From Aquificota bacterium (lineage in GTDB: Bacteria > Aquificota > Aquificia > Aquificales > Hydrogenothermaceae), in NCBI GenBank assembly GCA_013153295.1, contig JAADEV010000114.1:1-13245 (forward strand): a stretch of 13,245 nucleotides of DNA. Direction: 5' to 3'. Below the pieces are notes generated by a model. That model saw only the letters and a list, made by a program, of their open reading frames with translations. It was not told the DNA's origin and ran no database searches. The first letter of the stretch is position 1; each line of letters opens with the position of its first letter. A program made the translations under genes and the position numbers. Shown here in pieces: positions 1-5,419 of this stretch.

Positions 1-160
1 CCTCTGCTGTTTTACACACCTCTGCCACTTCATCTGGGGTTCTGTGGGCAGACAGAATATAAACATCAAAGGGAATTTCAAACTTTTTTAGTGTTTGGAA
101 ACAGCCTTCCATTAACTCAAGGTCAGACTTACTTCCCATAAAAACAGCTACCCTTTTCAT
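1..160 (-). CDS. purE: N5-carboxyaminoimidazole ribonucleotide mutase, PurE class I (partial, C-terminal part outside window)
   Basis: PurE moves the carboxylate of N5-CAIR to C4, giving CAIR in de novo purine synthesis; it is cytosolic. The minus strand from the ATG at 160-158 encodes MKRVAVFMGSKSDLELMEG followed by a stretch ending ILSAHRTPDEVAEV. The GSKSDL loop (residues 9-14) and the SAHRTP motif (about residues 39-44) are the hallmark N-terminal substrate-binding elements of class I PurE. Only 53 codons are present because the gene runs off the left edge; full-length members have about 160-170 residues. An AGGAGG ribosome binding site lies at 170-165, four bases before the ATG, which fixes the start. 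Its minus-strand neighbour mlaF ends 247 bp upstream, so purE probably has its own promoter. Family assignment is secure despite truncation. Confidence 0.94.
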   Translation of the reverse strand, partial: MKRVAVFMGSKSDLELMEGCFQTLKKFEIPFDVYILSAHRTPDEVAEVCKTAE

Positions 161-164
161 ACTG

Positions 165-217
165 CCTCCTGTTTTTATGATTTTTTAAGACTTACAGAAT
201 AAATATTTTACAGGAAA
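165..217 (-). promoter_or_regulatory. possible purE leader structure hiding the ribosome binding site
   Basis: On the minus strand TTTCCTGT (217-210) can pair with ACAGGAGG (172-165), which contains the whole purE Shine-Dalgarno sequence: six Watson-Crick pairs plus two G-U pairs, enclosing a loop of 37 nt that is very A/U-rich. Such a fold would occlude the ribosome binding site. The complementarity is seen in the sequence; any regulatory role is inference, and the long loop makes the structure only modestly stable. No known purine riboswitch core was recognised here. Confidence 0.25.
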
Positions 218-233
218 GTTAAGGGGTATGAAA

Positions 234-242
234 TTTATATCA
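234..242 (-). promoter_or_regulatory. candidate extended -10 promoter for purE
   Basis: The minus strand reads TGATATAAA (242-234), a TGn-extended -10 close to consensus. No good -35 box is found 16-18 nt upstream. Transcription would start near 227, giving a leader of about 67 nt before the purE ATG at 160. A second, perfect TATAAT without a TG extension lies on the same strand at 269-264 and is an alternative. The same TGATATAA core appears before ispE and prs in this window. Confidence 0.4.
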
Positions 243-365
243 CTCTAAAGGTCTTGATGGATAATTATAGCTATGAACAGAGAACAGAAACATAATGCTT
301 ATAGTATTCTTTTCTTTATAATTTTCAATAGGCGGTATTTTAATGCTCCTTAAGGAAGATATAAA

Positions 366-392
366 GGGATTTATAAGAAAATAGCAAATCCC
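366..392 (-). terminator. weak candidate intrinsic terminator after mlaF
   Basis: On the minus strand GGGATTT (392-386) and AAATCCC (372-366) form a 7-bp stem with a 13-nt loop, followed by TTTATATCTT. It begins 15 nt past the mlaF stop codon. The stem has only three G-C pairs and the U tract is interrupted, so termination would be inefficient at best. The remainder of the 161-407 gap shows no convincing gene; the longest ATG-started frame I checked on the minus strand there (from about 293) encodes only 17 residues. Confidence 0.3.
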
Positions 393-407
393 CATATAGG
401 TAATTAA

Positions 408-1205
408 TCAATTTGTTTCTTCTTTACCTGCCTGCATTTCTTCAAATAACTCTTGGGTTATTGGACCCTCTGCCCTTCTGTTAATAAACTGCTGGACTAC
501 AGGGTCTTTGCTGTTTTTAATCTCCTCAGGTGTTCCTATTGCGTATATTACACCTTTGTGTATCATTGCTATCCTATCCCCTATACCGAAGGCACTGGCA
601 AGGTCGTGGGTAACAACAACAGATGTAACACCTAAGTTGTCCCTAAGCTGGACTATCAGCTTGTCTATCATTGCACTTGTAACAGGGTCAAGCCCTGAGG
701 TCGGTTCATCGTATAAAACTATCTCTGGGTTTGTTGATATTGCCCTTGCAAGGGAGACCCTTTTTCTCATTCCCCCTGAAAGCTGGGAGGGGTATAACTC
801 CTCTATCCCCTTTAGTCCTACAAGGGCAAGTTTCTGCTGGGCAAGTTTGTAAATCTCATCTCTGGGCATATCTGTGTTTTCCAAAAAGTAAAAACCTACA
901 TTTTCCCAGACCTTTAAGCTGTCAAACAAAGCCCCCTCTTGGAACAGGTAGCCCATTTTTTTCCTAAACTCTATAAGTTCTCTGTCTGTTAGCTTTGTAA
1001 TATCAACACCATCTATAATAATCTGTCCACTTGTAGGCTTTAACAGTCCGATTATATGTTTTATTGTGGTGCTTTTCCCACTTCCACTTCCCCCCATAAG
1101 TATGAATATCTCCCCTTCCTTTACATCAAAGGAAACATTTTTTAAAACAACCCTATCACCAAACTTTTTTGTAAGGTTTTTTACTATTATTTTGCTTTTT
1201 GCCAT
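408..1205 (-). CDS. mlaF: MlaF/Ttg2A-type ABC transporter ATP-binding protein
   Basis: 265-residue ABC ATPase of the Mla (lipid-asymmetry) class, the nucleotide-binding subunit expected to work with a MlaE permease and MlaD-type MCE protein to move phospholipids between inner and outer membrane. Visible motifs: Walker A GGSGSGKST (38-46), Q-loop at Q89 in YLFQEGALFDSL, ABC signature LSGGM (142-146), Walker B IVLYDEP (162-168), D-loop SGLD (170-173) and switch H200. The QEGALFDSLKVWENV stretch and the motif RKRVSLARAI are typical of MlaF rather than of amino-acid or metal importers. I chose the ATG at 1205, preceded by a weak AGGA, over an upstream ATG at 1241 because homologous sequence starts at MAKSKI. 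No mlaE, mlaD, mlaB or mlaC gene is adjacent: upstream lies a divergent pilin operon and downstream purE, so its partners must be encoded elsewhere. Confidence 0.9.
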   Translation of the reverse strand: MAKSKIIVKNLTKKFGDRVVLKNVSFDVKEGEIFILMGGSGSGKSTTIKHIIGLLKPTSGQIIIDGVDITKLTDRELIEFRKKMGYLFQEGALFDSLKVWENVGFYFLENTDMPRDEIYKLAQQKLALVGLKGIEELYPSQLSGGMRKRVSLARAISTNPEIVLYDEPTSGLDPVTSAMIDKLIVQLRDNLGVTSVVVTHDLASAFGIGDRIAMIHKGVIYAIGTPEEIKNSKDPVVQQFINRRAEGPITQELFEEMQAGKEETN

Positions 1206-1239
1206 AATCCTACAGCTGTTATTTTTTTGTCTACAAAAC

Positions 1240-1247
1240 ATTATAAT
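1240..1247. promoter_or_regulatory. palindromic -10 element shared by mlaF and the minor pilin operon
   Basis: ATTATAAT is its own reverse complement, so a perfect TATAAT hexamer is present on both strands (plus 1242-1247, minus 1245-1240) in the 49-bp gap between divergent genes. Plus-strand initiation 7-8 nt downstream falls at or next to the pilin ATG (1255), implying a leaderless mRNA; no Shine-Dalgarno sequence is present. Minus-strand initiation near 1233 gives mlaF a leader of about 28 nt. Neither direction has a recognisable -35 box at 16-18 nt. The hexamers are seen; promoter activity is inferred. Confidence 0.5.
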
Positions 1248-1254
1248 ATGCTTT

Positions 1255-1698
1255 ATGCTGAGAGATGGCTTTTCTTTAATAGAAACTTTGATAGTGTTGG
1301 CTTTAATGCTTGTTTTACTTTCTATTGGTTATCCGGCGTTTTCAAAATGGAGGGAAAGGGTTTTAATAGAGGGGGATATTAGAAAGATACAGGCTACTTT
1401 ACAGGAAGCCAGAATGAGGGCTTTTACACAAAAGCTGTTTTTAGTTGTGGATATAAAAGACAGGTATGTATGTTATAGGTGTGATGGGGACGACACCCGT
1501 TGTTTATCCCTGTATGGAGAGGGTTGTATAAGGACGGGTCAGTTATCCTTTGATGATTACACCCAAACAAGTATTGGTATATCAAACAGGGGTATTTTTA
1601 CTAAGCTAACAACAGTTAAGTATGGTAAGGACAATCCTGCTGGTATAGACTGTGTGGTTGTATCAAGGTTAAGGGCAAAGTTGGACAAATGCTGGTAA
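1255..1698 (+). CDS. minor pilin / pseudopilin of GspH-FimT type, six cysteines
   Basis: 147-residue prepilin. The N-terminus MLRDG/FSLIETLIVL has the short charged leader, Gly at -1, Phe at +1 and Glu at +5 that a type IV prepilin peptidase (PilD) recognises, followed by a hydrophobic helix to about residue 27. It should be inserted in the inner membrane and assembled at the pilus tip as a minor pilin. The helix, then KWRERVLIEGDIRKIQATLQEARMRA, resembles the GspH/FimT family. The C-terminal domain has six cysteines: C73, C76, C83, C91, C133 and C146, the first four in a CX2CX6CX7C cluster. The open frame extends upstream to 1066 antisense to mlaF, but the prepilin leader fixes the start at the ATG at 1255. 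No SD precedes it; a TATAAT at 1242-1247 suggests a leaderless transcript. It overlaps the next pilin gene by 10 nt. The exact subfamily is less certain than the prepilin nature. Confidence 0.85.
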   Translation: MLRDGFSLIETLIVLALMLVLLSIGYPAFSKWRERVLIEGDIRKIQATLQEARMRAFTQKLFLVVDIKDRYVCYRCDGDDTRCLSLYGEGCIRTGQLSFDDYTQTSIGISNRGIFTKLTTVKYGKDNPAGIDCVVVSRLRAKLDKCW

Positions 1699-2069
1699 AG
1701 GACAGGAAAGGTTTTACCCTCTTGGAGACAATGGTTGCTTTAGGTGTCTTTACTGTTATAATGCTGGGTATTTTGGCAAGTATTATTGTTGTTGGGGATA
1801 CAGTCCAAAGGAATAACTTAAGGAATACTGCTGTAAAGATAGCCCAAAGGTATGCAGAGGATTTAAGGGGTATCCCTTTCTCACAGGTTGTATCTAAAGA
1901 GGTTGAGGAAAGTTATCCAGTTGGAAACTCAACAGTCCCATTTAAGGTTTCTATTCAGGTTTTAGAGGAGATACCAAACAGCTTAAAAACTGTTGGGATA
2001 ACAGTTAGCTGGTTTTACAAAGGGAAAGAGTATAAATATAGAATTGAGACGGTGATAACAGATGATTAA
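1689..2069 (+). CDS. minor pilin / PilV-like prepilin
   Basis: 126-residue prepilin with leader MLVKDRKG/FTLLETMVAL: Gly -1, Phe +1, Glu +5, then a hydrophobic segment through about residue 37 (GVFTVIMLGILASIIVVG). The rest is a small globular domain predicted to be beta-rich, with no cysteine, unlike its partner. The first half resembles PilV/GspI-like minor pilins that sit beside FimT/GspH proteins in priming complexes of type IV pili or type II secretion; the match rests on pattern and context. The ATG at 1689-1691 lies inside the final codons of the upstream pilin (stop 1696-1698), so translation is probably coupled; no strong SD is visible. The gene ends at 2069, directly against a palindromic terminator. 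Only two pilin genes are present, fewer than the four or five of a usual minor pilin cluster. Confidence 0.82.
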   Translation: MLVKDRKGFTLLETMVALGVFTVIMLGILASIIVVGDTVQRNNLRNTAVKIAQRYAEDLRGIPFSQVVSKEVEESYPVGNSTVPFKVSIQVLEEIPNSLKTVGITVSWFYKGKEYKYRIETVITDD

Positions 2070-2087
2070 AGGGGGCTTAAGCCCCCT
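2070..2087. terminator. symmetric bidirectional intrinsic terminator between convergent genes
   Basis: AGGGGGCTTAAGCCCCCT is a perfect 18-bp palindrome giving a 7-bp G-C-rich stem with a TTAA loop on either strand. It starts one base after the pilin stop (2069) and lies 9 bp beyond the peroxiredoxin stop (2097). Plus-strand tail: GTTATTGTTTT; minus-strand tail: TTTAATCATCTGTTAT. Both U tracts are imperfect. It is placed to end both convergent transcripts. Confidence 0.8.
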
Positions 2088-2096
2088 GTTATTGTT

Positions 2097-2756
2097 TTAC
2101 AGTCCTTTGTGGCAGAACCACCAGTCAAAACATTCAATTTCGCCTTTTTCTGCCTTTTCAAGTCTTTCTTTAGCTTCCTGTTCACTTGTGGCAGGTGGGA
2201 TAATAACATGGTCTTTAACCAGTTCGTTGTTTGGCCAGTTTGCAGGTGTAGCTACACCATACTTGTCAGATGTTTGTAGGGCTTTAACAACCCTTAAAAC
2301 CTCATCTATATTTCTACCTGTTTCCTGTGGGTAGTAGATTATAAGTCTAACTATACCTTTGTCATCAACGATAAATACAGCCCTTACTGTGTTTGTTCCT
2401 TTGTTTGGGTGTATCATACCAAGCTGTCTTGCTACTTGTCCCATATCATCTGCAATAATTGGAAATTCTATTTCCACCCCTAACTTTTCTTTAATCCATT
2501 CTACCCATTTAATATGTGAAAATACTTGGTCTATAGAAAGACCGATAAGTTCACAGTTTAGCTGTTCAAACTCTTTTTTTCTGTTTTGGAATGCAACAAA
2601 CTCAGTTGTGCAGACAGGTGTAAAGTCCGCAGGGTGGCTGAATAACACAAACCACTTACCAGCGTAATCGTCAGGGAGTTTCTTTACCCCTTTTGTTGTT
2701 TTTACTTCCATTTCTGGGAACCTTTCCCCAAGTGTTGGAATTCTAAACTCTTCCAT
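2097..2756 (-). CDS. Prx6-type (1-Cys-like, archaeal-style) peroxiredoxin
   Basis: 219-residue thiol peroxidase that reduces hydrogen peroxide and organic hydroperoxides in the cytosol. The peroxidatic cysteine is C49 in [10 protein letters not shown], with the conserved Pro and Thr before it. The long C-terminal extension ends [13 protein letters not shown], placing C209 and C215 six residues apart; this CX5C arrangement matches the archaeal Prx6-type enzymes such as Aeropyrum pernix thioredoxin peroxidase (C50, C207, C213), which form ring-shaped oligomers. A consensus AGGAGG at 2769-2764 precedes the ATG at 2756. The gene follows the AMMECR1-family gene by 58 bp on the same strand and may be cotranscribed with it or use its own promoter at 2806-2798. 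Distinct from AhpC/typical 2-Cys enzymes because of length and tail. Whether it needs both C-terminal cysteines is not decided by sequence. Confidence 0.93.
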   Translation of the reverse strand: MEEFRIPTLGERFPEMEVKTTKGVKKLPDDYAGKWFVLFSHPADFTPVCTTEFVAFQNRKKEFEQLNCELIGLSIDQVFSHIKWVEWIKEKLGVEIEFPIIADDMGQVARQLGMIHPNKGTNTVRAVFIVDDKGIVRLIIYYPQETGRNIDEVLRVVKALQTSDKYGVATPANWPNNELVKDHVIIPPATSEQEAKERLEKAEKGEIECFDWWFCHKGL

Positions 2757-2797
2757 ACTTTATCCTCCTTACTTATTAGTATTTGTTATCTTTTAGA

Positions 2798-2806
2798 ATT
2801 TTAGCA
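2798..2806 (-). promoter_or_regulatory. candidate extended -10 promoter for the peroxiredoxin gene
   Basis: The minus strand reads TGCTAAAAT (2806-2798), a TGn extension with a 5-of-6 match to TATAAT, in the 58-bp gap after the AMMECR1 gene. The expected start near 2791 gives a 35-nt leader that includes the AGGAGG site. No -35 match was found. It would let the peroxidase be expressed independently of the upstream gene. Confidence 0.35.
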
Positions 2807-2814
2807 TAAAACTT

Positions 2815-3411
2815 TTAATCTTCCTCTGAGAAAACTTTTGTATGGTATACAAATACCTGTATTGGTAGTGTTAGCCAGCAGTCAGCAGGTAGCCCAGCTT
2901 TTTGACAGAGATGGGATAAAAACAGCTTTTTATCAGGTAGTTCTTCCCATACATCAGGTAGGAATGTGGCTTGGTGGTTTCCATACTTTATAATAAGTCC
3001 ATCTCTGAAAGGTGTTATCTTTTCCAGCAGGTCGTAGGGGTCTTTATACTCAAGTGGTTGTGGGAATGATAGTATAGACACTTTTATTATTACATCGTCT
3101 AACTCTTCAGGTGTAAGTGGTGGAAACCTTGGGTCTGATGTAGCGGCGGATATGGCGTTGTCTATAACATCTTTGTAAAGTGGCTGGTGGGGGATTATTG
3201 AACCTATACAGCCCCTTAACTGATGGGTAGGGGATTTCTCTATAGTAACGAAGGACGCCCCTTTTTTCTTCCAGCTTTCGTAAGGCACTTCAACAAGGTC
3301 TATCTTTATTCCCTTGGTCAGGTATTCCTGTATAGCCATTCTTGCCAGTTTAACAAGTCCCCTCCCCTCTTCAGGGGTAATTTCATCAAGGGAAAGTATT
3401 ACATCGTCCAT
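2815..3411 (-). CDS. AMMECR1-domain protein (AmmeMemoRadiSam system protein A family)
   Basis: 198-residue protein consisting of a single AMMECR1 domain. Diagnostic motifs are LRGCIG (65-70), SDPRFPPLTPEEL (92-104) and the C-terminal LPDVWEELPD (151-160), followed by a conserved hydrophobic finish. The family occurs in archaea, bacteria and eukaryotes; in many prokaryotes it is encoded with a Memo-like dioxygenase-fold protein and a radical SAM enzyme, but its molecular function is unresolved. LRGCIG carries the family's invariant cysteine, C68. An AGGAGG site at 3426-3421 lies 9 nt before the ATG at 3411. Neither Memo nor radical SAM partner is present here; the only same-strand neighbour is the peroxiredoxin, 58 bp downstream. 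Divergent from ispE across a 103-bp gap. Family confident, role unknown. Confidence 0.9.
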   Translation of the reverse strand: MDDVILSLDEITPEEGRGLVKLARMAIQEYLTKGIKIDLVEVPYESWKKKGASFVTIEKSPTHQLRGCIGSIIPHQPLYKDVIDNAISAATSDPRFPPLTPEELDDVIIKVSILSFPQPLEYKDPYDLLEKITPFRDGLIIKYGNHQATFLPDVWEELPDKKLFLSHLCQKAGLPADCWLTLPIQVFVYHTKVFSEED

Positions 3412-3449
3412 AACAAAAACCCTCCTTTTTTTAAACTTAATACTTTCAA

Positions 3450-3455
3450 TTTATA
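3450..3455 (-). promoter_or_regulatory. weak candidate -10 for the AMMECR1-peroxiredoxin unit
   Basis: The minus strand reads TATAAA (3455-3450) about 39 nt before the ATG at 3411, in an AT-rich divergent gap. There is no TG extension and no convincing -35 box. Initiation near 3443 would leave a leader of about 32 nt carrying the SD. Position is plausible, sequence support is thin. Confidence 0.22.
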
Positions 3456-3495
3456 CTTTATTTTTAGGCTTACCATACTGGAAGTTTTTACAATC

Positions 3496-3504
3496 TGATA
3501 TAAT
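3496..3504 (+). promoter_or_regulatory. extended -10 promoter of ispE, implying a near-leaderless mRNA
   Basis: TGATATAAT is a perfect TGn-extended -10. It ends 10 nt before the ispE ATG at 3515, so transcription should begin around 3511-3512, leaving a leader of only 3-4 nt. The sequence between the -10 and the ATG (AGTTTTTACT) has no Shine-Dalgarno motif, which fits leaderless translation. No -35 match at 16-18 nt. Confidence 0.6.
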
Positions 3505-3514
3505 AGTTTTTACT

Positions 3515-4342
3515 ATGGAAAAAAAGATACTTTTATCACCGGCTAAAGTTAATATTGGGCTGTGGGTTGTTGGGAAGAGACCTGATGGATACCACGAGAT
3601 ATATACCCTTTTCCACACTATAGACCTGTATGACAGGATATATATACAGCCATCTGCCGTCCAAAGGGTAGAGATAACAAGCCCACTTGTAGACCAAACG
3701 GAAAACACAATAACAAAAACATTTCAGGCTTTTGAAGACTTAACAGGTATAAAACCTACCTTTAATGTCCTTGTTGAAAAAAATATACCTGTTGGTGGAG
3801 GTCTCGGCGGGGGAAGTTCCAACGCCGCTACTGTATTAAAGTTTATTAATGAGTATTACGACTATCCCCTGTCTGAAGAGGAATTACACTCCCTTGCTAG
3901 ATACATAGGTGCAGATGTGCCTTTCTTTCTAAAAGGCGGTTTTGCAATAGGGGAAGGTGTAGGAGAAAAACTTACATTTATAGAGAAAAGGTTAGAGGAA
4001 GAAATCTTTATAATCTACCCAAATATACAGATACCAACCAAAGAAGTTTACCAGAAAGTTGGCTTTGATATGTTGACAACAAAGGATAAAATTCCTATAA
4101 TAGATAGTCTGTTAGGTGATATTTCAAAGCTGTTTGATGCTGTTGAGAATACGCTTGGAAGTATAGTAGAGGAAAGCTACCCACAGGTAAAGGAGGTTTT
4201 AAATACCCTACGCCACCTTGGGTATAAACCTCTAATTAGCGGTAGCGGTAGCAGTGTTTTTGCGTTAGGTAAGCCGACTGCTGAAGTTGAAAAAATCTGT
4301 AAAATCAAAGGTTGGAAGTTAATAAAAACAACCCTTAAATAA
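3515..4342 (+). CDS. ispE: 4-diphosphocytidyl-2-C-methyl-D-erythritol kinase
   Basis: 275-residue GHMP kinase that phosphorylates CDP-methylerythritol at the 2-position using ATP, in the MEP pathway to isoprenoid precursors. The N-terminus MEKKILLSPAKVNIGLWV carries the conserved SPAKVN motif with catalytic K11; the ATP-binding motif PVGGGLGGGSSNAA spans 92-105; GADVPFF (132-138) holds D134, the likely catalytic base; the C-terminal ISGSGSSVFAL segment is GHMP motif 3. Length is normal for the family (about 270-290). The frame is open upstream to 3314, opposite the AMMECR1 gene, but the family N-terminus fixes the ATG at 3515. It has no SD and a perfect extended -10 just upstream. The stop codon is only 3 nt before tRNA-Gln, so ispE and the tRNA are probably cotranscribed. 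Confidence 0.96.
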   Translation: MEKKILLSPAKVNIGLWVVGKRPDGYHEIYTLFHTIDLYDRIYIQPSAVQRVEITSPLVDQTENTITKTFQAFEDLTGIKPTFNVLVEKNIPVGGGLGGGSSNAATVLKFINEYYDYPLSEEELHSLARYIGADVPFFLKGGFAIGEGVGEKLTFIEKRLEEEIFIIYPNIQIPTKEVYQKVGFDMLTTKDKIPIIDSLLGDISKLFDAVENTLGSIVEESYPQVKEVLNTLRHLGYKPLISGSGSSVFALGKPTAEVEKICKIKGWKLIKTTLK

Positions 4343-4345
4343 TGC

Positions 4346-4421
4346 TGGGGAGTAGTTCAGTTGGCAGAACACCGGTCTTTGGAACCGGGTGTCGCAGGTT
4401 CGAGTCCTGCCTCCCCAGCCA
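4346..4421 (+). tRNA. tRNA-Gln (anticodon UUG)
   Basis: A complete cloverleaf of 76 nt with encoded CCA. Acceptor stem TGGGGAG/CTCCCCA (4346-4352 with 4411-4417), discriminator G4418 and CCA 4419-4421. D stem GTTC/GAAC (4355-4358 with 4367-4370); anticodon stem CCGGT/ACCGG (4372-4376 with 4384-4388) with loop CTTTGGA, giving anticodon TTG at 4379-4381. T stem GCAGG/CCTGC (4394-4398 with 4406-4410) and loop TTCGAGT. All stems pair fully. U34 of this isoacceptor class is a known target of 2-thiolation by MnmA, whose gene is at the right end of this window. It sits between ispE (3 nt upstream) and prs, so its maturation would cut the ispE transcript just after the stop codon. Confidence 0.98.
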
Positions 4422-4435
4422 TTAGCTAATCCCCC

Positions 4436-4444
4436 TGATATAAG
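4436..4444 (+). promoter_or_regulatory. candidate extended -10 promoter for prs
   Basis: TGATATAAG, a TGn-extended -10 with a 5-of-6 hexamer, lies between tRNA-Gln and prs. It shares the nine bases CTGATATAA with the ispE promoter. Initiation near 4451 would give a 15-nt leader starting next to the AAGGAGGT site. The -35 position falls inside the tRNA 3' end and does not match. It could let prs and the downstream genes be made independently of ispE-tRNA. Confidence 0.42.
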
Positions 4445-4465
4445 GTTTTTTAAGGAGGTATTTTT

Positions 4466-5401
4466 TTGAGTAAACACCTTAAACTAATAAGCGGGAACGC
4501 AAACTTAGAGTTTGCACAAAAGGTGGCAGATTACCTAAATACCTCTTTAGTTGACACACTTGTATCTAGATTTTCCGACGGTGAAATCAGGGTTCAGATA
4601 AAAGAGAATGTTAGAGGGGCTGATGTTTTTGTTATACAGCCTTTAACAAATCCCGTAAACGACAGTGTAATGGAACTACTCCTTATACTTGATGCCTTAA
4701 AAAGGTCATCAACCCACAGAATAACAGCTGTAATACCCTACTACGCTTACGCAAGACAGGACAGAAAGGACAGACCAAGGGTTCCAATATCAGCAAAACT
4801 CCTTGCAGATATAATCCAAAAGGCAGGGGCAGATAGGGTTTTAACAGTAGACCTACACTCTGCCCAGATACAGGGATTTTTTGACTGCCCTGTGGATAAC
4901 CTTTACGCACTGCCGGTAATACTTGACTACCTTAAAAAGAAAAATATACCAGACCTTGTTGTTGTGTCCCCGGATGCAGGGGGAGTTGAAAGGGCAAGAA
5001 TGCTTGCAAACAGACTTGGTTCAAACCTTGCAATAATCTACAAAAAAAGACCTGCCCCAAATGTGGTAGAAACCCTTGATGTTATAGGGGATATAGAAGG
5101 TAAAAACGCTGTAATTATAGATGATATTATTGACACTGCCGGAACAATAGTCTCAGCGGCAAGTATGTTAAAAGAAAAAGGGGCAAAATCTGTTATAGCC
5201 GCCTGCACCCACCCTGTATTTTCCGGACCAGCTGTAGAAAGGCTTAAAAACTCAGAGATAGAAGAGGTAATTGTTACAGACAGTATACCCACAGAAGGGA
5301 AACAGTTTGATAAACTTACAGTCCTCTCAATTGCTGACCTTGTTGGGGAAGCGATAAAAAGGATAAATATAGAAAGTTCTGTTAGTTCACTGTTTGTATA
5401 A
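4466..5401 (+). CDS. prs: ribose-phosphate pyrophosphokinase (PRPP synthetase, class I)
   Basis: 311-residue enzyme that transfers pyrophosphate from ATP to ribose 5-phosphate, making PRPP for purine, pyrimidine, histidine, tryptophan and NAD synthesis. Motifs in order: RFSDGEI (35-41), PYYAYARQDRK (91-101) for ATP contact, catalytic-site H131 in VDLHSAQIQGFF, catalytic loop KKRPAPN (193-199), and the PRPP-binding signature VIIDDIIDTAGTI (216-228). Length is standard. The start is a TTG at 4466-4468, supported by a full AAGGAGGT at 4452-4459 with a 6-nt spacer and by the family N-terminus SKHLKLISGNAN; no ATG competes. It follows tRNA-Gln by 44 nt and precedes rplY by 18 nt, beginning a run of translation-related genes, an order often seen in bacteria. 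Confidence 0.97.
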   Translation: MSKHLKLISGNANLEFAQKVADYLNTSLVDTLVSRFSDGEIRVQIKENVRGADVFVIQPLTNPVNDSVMELLLILDALKRSSTHRITAVIPYYAYARQDRKDRPRVPISAKLLADIIQKAGADRVLTVDLHSAQIQGFFDCPVDNLYALPVILDYLKKKNIPDLVVVSPDAGGVERARMLANRLGSNLAIIYKKRPAPNVVETLDVIGDIEGKNAVIIDDIIDTAGTIVSAASMLKEKGAKSVIAACTHPVFSGPAVERLKNSEIEEVIVTDSIPTEGKQFDKLTVLSIADLVGEAIKRINIESSVSSLFV

Positions 5402-5419
5402 AAGGAGGTAAAAAAGGAA

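Noticed and set aside
242..295. 17-codon minus-strand frame in the purE-mlaF gap
   Set aside because: No SD, no recognisable peptide feature, and the sequence reads as AT-rich leader.
508..852. 114-codon open frame opposite mlaF, and similar frames opposite other genes (7104-7400, 10363-10773, 12663-13091)
   Set aside because: They lie wholly opposite or out of frame with strongly conserved proteins, have no plausible SD and encode no recognisable domain.
1066..1254. Upstream in-frame extension of the first pilin gene, antisense to mlaF
   Set aside because: The prepilin leader MLRDG/FSLIE must be at the N-terminus; the extension is antisense to conserved mlaF codons.
3314..3514. Upstream in-frame extension of ispE
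   Set aside because: It is antisense to AMMECR1 and crosses the ispE promoter; IspE homologues begin near the chosen ATG.
4344..4419. Two extra base pairs extending the tRNA-Gln acceptor stem (GC 4344-4345 with GC 4418-4419)
   Set aside because: The pairing uses the discriminator and first C of CCA and would be removed in processing; the standard 7-bp stem explains the gene.
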